NCBI RefSeq assembly: GCF_018310695.1
Contig: NZ_JAGXCY010000036.1
Coordinates: forward strand, 1-44,601
DNA length: 44,601 bases
Origin: Paenibacillus sp. Marseille-Q4541
GTDB taxonomy: Bacteria; Bacillota; Bacilli; Paenibacillales; Paenibacillaceae
Direction: 5' to 3'
The position numbers were made by a program, and so were the translations under genes. The notes under the pieces were generated by a model. The model searched no databases. It saw only the letters and a list, made by a program, of their open reading frames with translations, and was not told where the DNA came from. Below, in pieces: positions 17,549-26,271 of this stretch. Position 1 is the stretch's first letter. Every line of letters begins with the position of its first letter.

Positions 17549-19780
17549 TTACGTTATTTTAATAGGCAGAGTCGGCTGTTTACGAAAATCGCGAGGTGAG
17601 ATTCCAACTACATTTTTAAAAGCACGATTAAAAGAATTATAGTTATAGTATCCGACTTCCTGACTAATGGCTTGCATCGATTTATCTGTCTCGGTCAGTA
17701 GACGTTTGGCCTCATTCATACGTAACCCGATAAGAAAATCCACAAAGTTTTCCCCGAATTCATCTTTGAACATTTTACTAAGATATTTGGCATTCATCTG
17801 AAAACGAGCACTCAAAAAATCGAGAGACAACTCTGCATTAGGGAAATTTTCTTCTATATAGGTTCTTACTTCAATCATAAGCGATTTGTTGCTATGGGAA
17901 TCTTTTTTCACCTGCATCTTCTGAATCATGGCTTCAAAAATAGACTGACAGCCTTTCTTCAGCTCGTGTAGATCATCCCATTTTCGCCCTAGCTGTTCCA
18001 GCTGATCCTTAGCATTCTTCCATATGATGCGGTAGTCCTTGGACAACTCGAGCAATTCCCCTTCCAGATGATGAAGGAAAAACTGCATTAGATTCTCAAT
18101 TTCCCTCCGAGGAAGAACCGCTCTCTCCATCTGATCCATCAAACGATCTAAATGATCTTGCCAATCAGATTCCGCAAGCCGTATGGACTGAGATAATTTA
18201 TAGATCGTCTTAAAATATTCCTGCCCCGGGTCAGCCGGTTTAATAATATCTTGAATGCGAATTAAGCGGTTTTTACCAAGCACCGCCTTGTATTGCAAGC
18301 ATTGTTTCGCTGTATCGTAAGAAGAAGCCAGCTGTTCCAGTGTGTCTCCTGTTTCTCCTAATCCCATCGTAATACGAGATTCGGCATGTTCCTCAATCCA
18401 TTGCTGAATTTCAGGTACGACTTCATTAAGCAAGTTGTCAGATGACTTGACGCCTTCAGGCAGCCAGAGCAGTAACGCGATGCGCCTGTTACTAATCCAT
18501 TCAGACCACGCTTCTATATGGTGTTTAGCTAGTAATCCATGCAAATATTCTGACATTTGTATTCGGAGTTGAGGATTTTCTTCATCCGAAGGTTCCTCTC
18601 CACCTTCCTGATTATCTAATTCAATAATAAGAGCTTGAGATAACTTTCCGGCGGCAGACAAGTTGTAATTCGCAAGCTCCAACTGCCACTCTTCTTCGGA
18701 GACGAGTGCATGCTCCTCAAATATTTGATAAAAGTAATACTTTTTATGCATTACTAGTTTTTCATGATACTGCTCACGATATTGCTTGCTCTCGGTCATA
18801 AGATGTTCAAGCGTATGCTGGATAAAGGTAAACTCACCTTCTTTATCGAAGTTGGTGGCGACCCCGTCTAACTTGGCGGAGGACATCTGAATCCAAGAAA
18901 CCAATTGATTCACTGGTCTATAGTTTCGTTTGGTCACATAAATAACCCAGAGCACTCCAAGCAGCACAACGACAAGTGCTACAACTACCCACACTTTGTA
19001 GAGTCCAAGAATTAGAGAAAGACCGTTGACATCTTGTACCCCACTCCGAATTTCATAACCGGTATAAGGAGAATTAAATGTCGACAACACAGCGGTCTGC
19101 TGTGGAGACTTATCTTCATCCTGGAGCAGGTTATTCCCCAAACGATCTATGATCTCAATAGAACTGGTATCTGGGTTGTATAATTGTTTAATTTCACCAC
19201 TTAATTTGTTTGCGCTTACATTTACGATGTAGTATCCTGATACCCCCTGACTACCATTACGAACGCCTCTGACCAGCGTAATAACGCGGCGAGGACTCGT
19301 ATCTTCAAAAGGCTGGAACTCCCGCTGGCTTGTCCACGTTTCCTCAGGCATCTGAGCCTCGAACTGCTCTATGAATGCTTTGTCCGGAAATTCATTAAGG
19401 GTGTTTGAAGCATCGCCAAAAACAAATCCATCAGAAAAACGATATAGATATACAGAATCAATCATTGGGTGATTGAATTTCAGCTCATCAAGTGCCTTGA
19501 TGGTGTCTATATTATTGACTACATTCACTTGTTGCTGCTTGAAAAATTGAGAGATCCGTTTATCTGTTAGAACGCCTTGTACAACTTCATAGTCAATCGC
19601 CTTAAGCGAACGATCAAGAGTCAACACGACCTGTTCAGCCAAATATTCATTAGCTTTTACGGCCTCTCGCCGATTCTGCTCATTTAGTGTCATAAAAAAC
19701 AAGGCAAATAAAATCGTAATTACGATAAAAAAGACAGGCAGATAAGATAGTAACAACTTTCGAAACCACGTTTTATTCAT
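17549..19780 (-). CDS. transmembrane AraC-family regulator
   Basis: A one-component membrane sensor of 743 aa. One helix spans about residues 9-31, an extracellular Cache-like domain about 32-258, and a second helix about 260-283 (VWVVVALVVVLLGVLWVIYV). A cytoplasmic linker region follows, ending in an AraC double helix-turn-helix over the last 100 residues (SLDFLSARFQMNAKYLSKMF; AISQEVGYYNYNSFNRAFKN). Such proteins typically control adjacent glycan genes in Paenibacillus. Start choice: ATG with GGGAGG about 11 nt upstream; the 26-codon longer frame has no site. Probable targets are the flanking GH3-GH38 operon and the GH29 gene (inference). Confidence 0.9.
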   Translation of the reverse strand: MNKTWFRKLLLSYLPVFFIVITILFALFFMTLNEQNRREAVKANEYLAEQVVLTLDRSLKAIDYEVVQGVLTDKRISQFFKQQQVNVVNNIDTIKALDELKFNHPMIDSVYLYRFSDGFVFGDASNTLNEFPDKAFIEQFEAQMPEETWTSQREFQPFEDTSPRRVITLVRGVRNGSQGVSGYYIVNVSANKLSGEIKQLYNPDTSSIEIIDRLGNNLLQDEDKSPQQTAVLSTFNSPYTGYEIRSGVQDVNGLSLILGLYKVWVVVALVVVLLGVLWVIYVTKRNYRPVNQLVSWIQMSSAKLDGVATNFDKEGEFTFIQHTLEHLMTESKQYREQYHEKLVMHKKYYFYQIFEEHALVSEEEWQLELANYNLSAAGKLSQALIIELDNQEGGEEPSDEENPQLRIQMSEYLHGLLAKHHIEAWSEWISNRRIALLLWLPEGVKSSDNLLNEVVPEIQQWIEEHAESRITMGLGETGDTLEQLASSYDTAKQCLQYKAVLGKNRLIRIQDIIKPADPGQEYFKTIYKLSQSIRLAESDWQDHLDRLMDQMERAVLPRREIENLMQFFLHHLEGELLELSKDYRIIWKNAKDQLEQLGRKWDDLHELKKGCQSIFEAMIQKMQVKKDSHSNKSLMIEVRTYIEENFPNAELSLDFLSARFQMNAKYLSKMFKDEFGENFVDFLIGLRMNEAKRLLTETDKSMQAISQEVGYYNYNSFNRAFKNVVGISPRDFRKQPTLPIKIT

Positions 19781-19888
19781 CCTGTGCTTGACCTCCCTTT
19801 TCTCTATACACAAGGAACGAAGCATGCTTTGTGTACACGGAACCAGACACCAATACAATGTCCCATGTAAACTTTATGTCTATGATTT

Positions 19889-19918
19889 AAAAAAACTGAC
19901 ATCCTTAAAGGACGTCAG
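19889..19918 (-). terminator. terminator of the fucosidase gene
   Basis: CTGACGTCC pairs with GGATGTCAG around a short loop on the minus strand and is followed by seven Ts, about 90 nt after the fucosidase stop. Confidence 0.85.
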
Positions 19919-20008
19919 CATTTTAATTAACAATTGGTCTTTTATATTGTTAGTATAAGGGTAGAATAAAAGCCTGCCTAGCCCTTGTTTTCATTTAAGA
20001 CTTGTATA

Positions 20009-21424
20009 CTAGTACTCAAGCTTGAAAATATGCGCAGGTGGAGCCTGTTCTTCCGTAATTGATGATGGGATACGAACTAAAATTCCAGCGTCCTTTTGCT
20101 CATAAACTAATTCTTCACCAGTAGACAGCAAGGTCACACGATGGATCTGTTTGTCTGTATAAGGAATGAGTAGATCCGCGTGAATACTCACATTTTCATC
20201 TTCGTACAAATGCGCTGCGTAGACCGAGTTTCCTTTACAAGTGAAAGCAAACCCTGCTCCGAAATAAGGTGCACAGATTCTAGTTCCGTAGATTGCTTCA
20301 CTGTAAGTCTCCATCCAGGTTCCTAGTTCTTTCAAAGTTTGAACAGCACCCTTAGGTAAACGACCATCTGGTTGCGGAGCTATATTGAGTGCCAGATTAC
20401 CACCTTTTGCAACAATCTCAAGCAATATATGAACGACTTCCCTCAGAGATTTATAAGTATCCTCATACCGGAAAGAGAAGGCAGAACCCAGTGTAATACA
20501 GCTTTCCCAAGGGACATCCATTACTTTTTCCGGTATCGTCTGCTCCGGCGTAATATAGTTTTCATAGGCTCCTCCTACTGTTCGATCTGCCGATAACAGC
20601 CACGGCTGTGTCTCCCGCGCACGATCTACCAGTTCACCGAGACGAATATCCTGAGGTATTTTCCCTCCATCCCGTACCCAGCCTGCATCCAGCCACAAAA
20701 TATCGATTCTTCCGTAATCCGTTAGAAGCTCCATCATTTGCTCATGAGTAAACTGAACGAATTTCTCCCACAGTTCTGGATGCTGTGCCGGATCGTAGGA
20801 AGGACCTCTTCTTGTATATTCGCTGCGCTCCATTCCCTCTGGCCAATAGTATGGGGTATGCCAGTCTGCTTTGGAGAAATAAGCTGCAATCGCAAGCCCT
20901 TTATCCCGAAAAGCATCAAATACATGCTTTGTAATATCAGCATATTTATGATCTTTGTACGGAGATTCCGGCCCAGTAACTCGGTAATCTGTCGTTTTGG
21001 TATCCCACATACAATATCCGTCATGATGTTTGGTCGTAAAAATCAAATATTTGAACCCGCTCTCCTTGGCGAGATCAGCCCACTGATCAGGCTGGAAACG
21101 AAGGGGATTAAACGATTTGTTCAGATCAAAGTATTGTTGTTTCAGTTCCGCACTAGAAACATCCCAATCCACTTCATTACGTGACCATTCTTCATCTTCA
21201 TCAATGAGTGCCCATGATTCTACAAGACCGATTTGTGAATAGATGCCCCAGTGCATCATTAACCCCAGCTTCTGATCACGGAACCATTCCAGTTGTTCCA
21301 AGATCGCTGGATCTTCAGGTTTCGTCCATTTCTCATCGCTACTGAAATGATGTACGCCATCTGTTACTACTTCCGTTTGATCATCCTCAAGAATGCCGAC
21401 CGGTTTTTGTTCTTGTTCACTCAC
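20009..21424 (-). CDS. alpha-L-fucosidase (GH29)
   Basis: Retaining exo-alpha-L-fucosidase of 471 aa, no signal peptide. Family motifs are GLMMHWGIYS (about 54-63), TKHHDGYCMW (about 131-140) and WLDAGW, with the nucleophile Asp246. A small C-terminal beta domain follows (about 375-471). The acid/base residue is not conserved in sequence position in this family and I do not assign it. The start is GTG, with AAGGGG about 10 nt upstream. It is monocistronic: own promoter, own terminator. With GH38 and GH3 nearby it suggests use of fucosylated, mannose-containing glycans. Confidence 0.9.
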   Translation of the reverse strand: MSEQEQKPVGILEDDQTEVVTDGVHHFSSDEKWTKPEDPAILEQLEWFRDQKLGLMMHWGIYSQIGLVESWALIDEDEEWSRNEVDWDVSSAELKQQYFDLNKSFNPLRFQPDQWADLAKESGFKYLIFTTKHHDGYCMWDTKTTDYRVTGPESPYKDHKYADITKHVFDAFRDKGLAIAAYFSKADWHTPYYWPEGMERSEYTRRGPSYDPAQHPELWEKFVQFTHEQMMELLTDYGRIDILWLDAGWVRDGGKIPQDIRLGELVDRARETQPWLLSADRTVGGAYENYITPEQTIPEKVMDVPWESCITLGSAFSFRYEDTYKSLREVVHILLEIVAKGGNLALNIAPQPDGRLPKGAVQTLKELGTWMETYSEAIYGTRICAPYFGAGFAFTCKGNSVYAAHLYEDENVSIHADLLIPYTDKQIHRVTLLSTGEELVYEQKDAGILVRIPSSITEEQAPPAHIFKLEY

Positions 21425-21501
21425 TTATATCCATCCCCTTCGTCTCTTGATATCATCTTTTATATTTACATCTTTCCTAATCTTTCTATCCTCTTAATCC
21501 G

Positions 21502-21530
21502 GTTATAATATAAAGGGGAAATCTGTACAA
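21502..21530 (-). promoter_or_regulatory. fucosidase promoter
   Basis: TTGTAC and TATAAC are separated by exactly 17 bp on the minus strand, about 78 nt upstream of the GTG start. No cre box was seen within it. Confidence 0.6.
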
Positions 21531-21630
21531 TGTTCATCTTTCTGAGACCTCTCTTTTTTCATGAGTAGGAGGCAGTGAGCAAAAAGTACACATCTTTCAA
21601 GAATGACACATAATTCTATTAACTAATACA

Positions 21631-21672
21631 AAAAGACGACTCCCTTCAGGTATAAGAAGAGAATCGCCTTTC
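21631..21672 (-). terminator. terminator of the DJ-1-like gene
   Basis: AAAGGCGATTCTCTTC pairs with GAAGGGAGTCGTCTTT (16 bp with G-T pairs) on the minus strand and runs into TTTTT. Confidence 0.85.
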
Positions 21673-21707
21673 ACTTTTTGATTTTAAGCTATAAAAAAAT
21701 CATTCTG

Positions 21708-22313
21708 TTACACCTTTGCTGACTCTGTAACAAAACCCATCAATCGCTTCACTTCGTTCGTATTCTCGGCAGAGGTAAGCTTCTCCAGTAGGATGAAAGC
21801 TACATCAAAAGCTGTAGAAGGGTTATACGAAGTAATAAGGTTACCATCAATCACAATCGGTTGGTCCGGGATCACGTGAGCACCCATCTCTGCAAGCTGT
21901 GACTGCCTTTTCCCATTATTCAGATTGTATGTCGTTGCCTTTCTCCCTTCGAGAACCCCACTTTTCCCAAGCACAAGCGCGGCTACACAGATCGTAGCAA
22001 TGATCTTCCCTTGACGATCAAATTCACGTACCAGCTCCAGTACATCTTCTCTGAACGCATCCTCATAAAATCCTGCTTCTTCAAACCCACCTGGAATCGC
22101 TAATGCATCAAAATCATTCACGCTGATGTTTTCGATTAGCAACTCAGGCGTAACTTTGAAGTTCCATGTACATTGCAGTGTCTCCCTCGTTCCCACGGTT
22201 ACAAGCTCCGTAGTCCCATCGCCCTCCAGCTGATTCCAACCAAGTACATCGGTAAATACACTAGCTTCCACCGCTTCAAAACCATTAGGCAACAACAAAC
22301 ATATTCTTTTCAT
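21708..22313 (-). CDS. DJ-1/PfpI family protein
   Basis: A 201-aa cytosolic protein of the DJ-1/ThiJ/PfpI superfamily. The nucleophile elbow Cys109 sits in ATICVAALVLG. The glycine-rich loop AIPGGFEE is at about 72-79 and the conserved acidic residue is Glu16 (NGFEAVEAS). Members act as glyoxalase/deglycase-like or chaperone-like stress proteins; a specific activity cannot be assigned. AAGGAGG precedes the ATG. It is divergent from the dehydrogenase gene and has its own good promoter. Confidence 0.85.
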   Translation of the reverse strand: MKRICLLLPNGFEAVEASVFTDVLGWNQLEGDGTTELVTVGTRETLQCTWNFKVTPELLIENISVNDFDALAIPGGFEEAGFYEDAFREDVLELVREFDRQGKIIATICVAALVLGKSGVLEGRKATTYNLNNGKRQSQLAEMGAHVIPDQPIVIDGNLITSYNPSTAFDVAFILLEKLTSAENTNEVKRLMGFVTESAKV

Positions 22314-22383
22314 TATCTTTGTCCCCCTCCTTCGGTTTGTTCTACATCTAGACTAACTATATGTACCTCAATATGTAGGGACT

Positions 22384-22413
22384 ATCATAATGATCAAAGA
22401 GCAAATCTGTCAA
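22384..22413 (-). promoter_or_regulatory. promoter of the DJ-1-like gene
   Basis: TTGACA and TATGAT on the minus strand are 18 bp apart, about 70 nt before the start codon. Confidence 0.6.
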
Positions 22414-22501
22414 TTGCTTTCATAGAAGGTTAGCAAAAAAAGGGCTATACTGTGAATTAATAATGAGAGAAACGTATTCAACCTTAGGAGGTATGAAATA
22501 A

Positions 22502-23392
22502 ATGATGCTTTCACCAGAACAAACGGCTGTAGGATTTATCGGCACAGGGGTCATGGGCAAAAGTATGGCAGGTCATCTGCAAAAAGCCGGATACGCTCTT
22601 CACATCTACACACGCACGGCTGCAAAAGCCGATGATTTGATTGCCCAAGGCGCAACTTGGCATGAATCTCCTGCAAGCCTTGCAGCTTCCAGTGATGTGA
22701 TTATCACGATGGTCGGATATCCAAAAGATGTTGAAGAAATCTATCTTGGAGAGAATGGAATCATATCAAACGCCCCTTCCGGTGCTTACCTGATTGATAT
22801 GACGACCTCCAGCCCACAACTCGCTGCACGGATACATGAGGAAGCTTCGAGAAGAGGACTGCATTCTCTTGATGCGCCAGTATCTGGCGGAGATATCGGG
22901 GCAAGGGATGCGAAACTGTCTATTATGGTCGGTGGTGACAAGGCTGATTTTGAAGCAGTAAAGCCAATTTTTGAGCTGATGGGTAAAAACATCGTACTTC
23001 AAGGTTCTGCTGGTGCTGGTCAGCACACCAAAATGTGCAATCAGATTGCGATCGCTTCGAATATGATCGGTGTCTCGGAAGCACTCGCTTATGCAAAAAC
23101 TTCAGGACTGGATCCGGAAACGGTTCTGAAAAGTATTGAAACAGGCGCAGCCGGAAGCTGGTCCCTTAGCAATCTGGCCCCGCGGATGATCGCAGATGAT
23201 TTTGAGCCTGGGTTTTTCGTAAAACATTTTATTAAAGATATGGGCATCGCTCTTTCTTCAGCTAAGGAAATGGGACTTCAAACGCCTGGTCTTGCTCTAG
23301 CTAAATCTTTGTATGAGCAATTATCAGAACATGGATATGATGAAAAAGGAACGCAAATTTTATATCAGTACTATGTCAACTCTGGCAAATAA
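22502..23392 (+). CDS. NAD(P)-dependent beta-hydroxyacid dehydrogenase (3-hydroxyisobutyrate/tartronate semialdehyde reductase type)
   Basis: Oxidoreductase of 296 aa in the 6-phosphogluconate/3-hydroxyisobutyrate dehydrogenase superfamily. The Rossmann motif GFIGTGVMGKSMAGHL is at 11-26. The substrate-binding segment DAPVSGGDIGA is at about 121-131. The catalytic Lys lies in GAGQHTKMCNQ (about 177). An all-helical C-terminal domain completes it, at the usual length. AGGAGGT lies upstream of tandem ATG codons, and a TATACT -10 is visible at 22446. It is monocistronic and ended by a strong terminator. The physiological substrate is not determinable. Confidence 0.9.
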   Translation: MMLSPEQTAVGFIGTGVMGKSMAGHLQKAGYALHIYTRTAAKADDLIAQGATWHESPASLAASSDVIITMVGYPKDVEEIYLGENGIISNAPSGAYLIDMTTSSPQLAARIHEEASRRGLHSLDAPVSGGDIGARDAKLSIMVGGDKADFEAVKPIFELMGKNIVLQGSAGAGQHTKMCNQIAIASNMIGVSEALAYAKTSGLDPETVLKSIETGAAGSWSLSNLAPRMIADDFEPGFFVKHFIKDMGIALSSAKEMGLQTPGLALAKSLYEQLSEHGYDEKGTQILYQYYVNSGK

Positions 23393-23406
23393 GCAATCAT
23401 TGGACA

Positions 23407-23445
23407 AACCACCCTACTGCATGCAGTAGTAGGGTGGTTTTTTTA
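23407..23445 (+). terminator. terminator of the dehydrogenase gene
   Basis: AACCACCCTACT pairs perfectly with AGTAGGGTGGTT and seven or more Ts follow. Confidence 0.9.
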
Positions 23446-23579
23446 AGATCGATATCATCTTCCACATATTTGAACTCAAAATCTGAAAATAATAAGATGT
23501 AGAAAATAAGATGCCTCAAATTTTTAAAAAAGGATGATAATGAAACGAGAGATCTGCGCATTTTAAGGGGGTCATGTAA

Positions 23580-26108
23580 CTGACACATACCATATATGAA
23601 CTGATTCAACCAGACCATTCCTTGCCATTTGATGTTGCATTACATCAGGTAAATTACGTACCGAATCACTGGCATAACAGTATTGAAATTATTTTTGTGC
23701 TTAGCGGGAAGCTAATGGTCACCATTGGTGGGAATAAACAGATGCTCGAAGACGGGGATATTCTGCTCATTAATCAATCACACGTGCATGAAGTGGTAGG
23801 TCTCACTTCCAATATCATTGCGACGTTTCTTATCCCGATGCACTATTTAAAGGACCATGTGCAAGGAATTGATCAGATTTACTTTAACTCCTTGAATGGA
23901 CATGCCCCAAAGAGCGATGAAGCTTACGAATGGATTCGCAGACTCCTTGCGGAAATAGTTCAGTTGAAATATAAAAAAGGAACGGTTTATCAGCTCGACA
24001 TGCAGGTACGCCTACTCTCAGTCTTTACCTTGCTGATGAAACGATTTACTGAAAAACCGGTCAGCGGAGCAATGAACGAAAAATACAAAGATCGGATGCT
24101 TCGCATCATTACCTATATTGATGATCATTACAAAGAGTCGATTACGCTTCAGGGCTTGGCAGATCTTGAATTTCTGTCCGTTCCTTATCTCTCGAAATTT
24201 TTCAGTGAAAATATCGGCCTGAATTTTCAGTCCTATTTGACGAGTATTCGGCTTAAGCATGCCGTTGAAGAGCTATTACGGGATGACTATTCTGCTATTG
24301 CTGATATTGCATTTGAACACGGTTTTCCGAATGCCAAATCTTTTTATGCAGCTTTCAAAAGTAAATATCATCTAACGCCAAATGAGTATCGTAAAGAATA
24401 TGAACAGAATACAGCAAGGGAAAAACGGGACTTCTCCACCAGTTACACCGAGTTTAATCAATCCAGTGCACTCAGCATCATTGAAGAGTATGTTAAACAA
24501 CCAGCGGGTTCAATTCCAAACAGTTCTATCCCTTCCATGGCGAGTTTAACAACCGTCAGTGGCACAGCCGACTTGCTGCGTCCAGGAAAGCCTATTCGTC
24601 ATACTTGGAAAAACCTAATTACGATTGGTAAAGCCAAAGAAGGACTTCATGCTGATGTCCAGCAACATCTTCGCTATGTACAACTAGCCTGCCCATTTCG
24701 GTATGTCCGTTTCCACGGTATTTTTGATGATGACATGCGAGTTTATGACGAAGTGCTAGGTGAACCTAGATATCATTTCCGGCTCATTGATCAACTCTTT
24801 GATTTTCTGCTATCCATCGGATTGAAGCCATTTGTAGAACTCGGATTTATGCCTTCCCAGATGGCAGCGGATCCTGGGCAGACTGTTTTTTATGATGGAG
24901 GTTGTGTCAGCCCTCCTACGTCGAATGAACGTTGGTGCGAGCTAATTGGTCATTTTGTACGCCACTGCCTAGATCGATATGGTCTTCAAGAAGTATCACA
25001 GTGGAGATTCGAATTTTGGAATGAGCCTGAACTCGACTACTTCTGGCCAGGAACGGAAGAGCAATATATGGAGATGTATTTGGGGACATACCAGACCATT
25101 AAATCCATATCGGATCGATTGCAGGTAGGTGCGCCCGGCAGATTACTAACGGTTCCCTATGAAGGTTTCGCTGCGAGATTTTTTCAACGATGCAAGGAAA
25201 ATAATGCGACACCTGACTTTATTCCAGTTCATTATTATCCCATCATTGCTAATCTTGGGCTGAAGCAAAAGAGAGAAACAGAGGAGCATGATGACATCCA
25301 TATTAAATTTCAAGATTTCACCGCTATTTCGGGAGATCCGAATTACCTCAATAAATTATTGTTAGAAGAACGGGATCTTCTGAAGAAAAACGGCCTGCAC
25401 CATCTACCTGTCCATATGACGGAGTGGAACTCTACTTCGGATCATCGCGAACTCACGAATGACACGCTTTATAAAGCAGCTTATCTTGCCAAAAATATAA
25501 CGGAAAACCTGGACCTCATTGATAGCTTCGGTTACTGGGTACTCAGCGATAATATTGAGGAGCATTTTGCAGATAAGGACTTGTTCCATGGCGGGATGGG
25601 TCTTATTACGCAGTATGGAATTCCTAAAGCAGCGATGCGGGCCTATGAACTGCTGGCTAAGCTCGGTAATCTGCTTATGGAACAGAAGGAAGGGTATATT
25701 GTAACCTCCGGCAATGGAGAGTATCAGATGCTGACCTATAATTACTGTCATTTTGACGAGCTATTTACAGCCGGTGATCATTCCCTTCATCATCTAACAA
25801 GTCGGTATCATCGCTTTAAGGACGAGAAAACACTAAAGATTGAACTGGTTCTTACTGGGATGCCAAAAGGTAAATACCGTGTAACGAGAACGAAAATAAC
25901 GAAGCAGCAAGGTAGTCCTTACGACGCTTGGGTGGAGATGGGCGCTCCGGAAGTGCTGCATCAGGAAGATCTCGAATACTTGAAAGCTCGTTCTACTCCA
26001 GAACGCTGTGTTGAGATAATAGAAGTAACCGAATCAACATTACTCACTTCGTTACTGGAACCTCATTCAGTGGAACTGATTGAATTAAAACCGGTATTTA
26101 AGAAATAG
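23580..26108 (+). CDS. AraC-family regulator fused to a GH39 beta-xylosidase-like domain
   Basis: Fusion protein of about 842 aa. The N-terminal cupin sensor (VPNHWHNSIEIIFVLSG) is followed by an AraC double helix-turn-helix (about 185-285). The remaining 530 residues form a GH39 barrel plus beta domain. Both catalytic acids are present: Glu at about 482 (FWNEPE) and Glu at about 615 (MTEWNS), so the hydrolase may be active. Start choice: the first TTG has no ribosome-binding site, whereas CTG 42 nt upstream has AAGGGGG 8 nt before it and adds a YELIQPDHSLP N-terminus that continues the cupin fold. A CTG start is unusual. It probably senses or trims xylosides and controls the following transporter/GH3 genes (inference). 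Confidence 0.85.
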   Translation: MTHTIYELIQPDHSLPFDVALHQVNYVPNHWHNSIEIIFVLSGKLMVTIGGNKQMLEDGDILLINQSHVHEVVGLTSNIIATFLIPMHYLKDHVQGIDQIYFNSLNGHAPKSDEAYEWIRRLLAEIVQLKYKKGTVYQLDMQVRLLSVFTLLMKRFTEKPVSGAMNEKYKDRMLRIITYIDDHYKESITLQGLADLEFLSVPYLSKFFSENIGLNFQSYLTSIRLKHAVEELLRDDYSAIADIAFEHGFPNAKSFYAAFKSKYHLTPNEYRKEYEQNTAREKRDFSTSYTEFNQSSALSIIEEYVKQPAGSIPNSSIPSMASLTTVSGTADLLRPGKPIRHTWKNLITIGKAKEGLHADVQQHLRYVQLACPFRYVRFHGIFDDDMRVYDEVLGEPRYHFRLIDQLFDFLLSIGLKPFVELGFMPSQMAADPGQTVFYDGGCVSPPTSNERWCELIGHFVRHCLDRYGLQEVSQWRFEFWNEPELDYFWPGTEEQYMEMYLGTYQTIKSISDRLQVGAPGRLLTVPYEGFAARFFQRCKENNATPDFIPVHYYPIIANLGLKQKRETEEHDDIHIKFQDFTAISGDPNYLNKLLLEERDLLKKNGLHHLPVHMTEWNSTSDHRELTNDTLYKAAYLAKNITENLDLIDSFGYWVLSDNIEEHFADKDLFHGGMGLITQYGIPKAAMRAYELLAKLGNLLMEQKEGYIVTSGNGEYQMLTYNYCHFDELFTAGDHSLHHLTSRYHRFKDEKTLKIELVLTGMPKGKYRVTRTKITKQQGSPYDAWVEMGAPEVLHQEDLEYLKARSTPERCVEIIEVTESTLLTSLLEPHSVELIELKPVFKK

Positions 26109-26211
26109 GTCTTAGGTCTTTTTTTAATGTGAGTTATCTTTAACTTAAAACAGTTACGACCAAAATGATAAAAAATGATACAAAAGTAACAAAACTAGCC
26201 GCCTGCCTTTG

Positions 26212-26251
26212 TGTAAGCGGTTTCTTTATAATGTAATTGTAAGCGCTTTAA
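26212..26251 (+). promoter_or_regulatory. MFS/GH3 promoter with two cre boxes
   Basis: A perfect -10 TATAAT lies at 26227-26232, with no good -35, which suggests activator dependence. TGTAAGCGGTTTCT (26212-26225) overlaps the spacer and TGTAAGCGCTTTAA (26238-26251) lies at the likely start site. Both match most of the CcpA cre consensus, so carbon catabolite repression is expected. Confidence 0.6.
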
Positions 26252-26271
26252 TAATAGGAGGTCGAACTGAT

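Noticed and set aside
26164..26184. AATGATA direct repeats upstream of the MFS gene
   Set aside because: Only two short AT-rich copies; not distinguishable from background composition.
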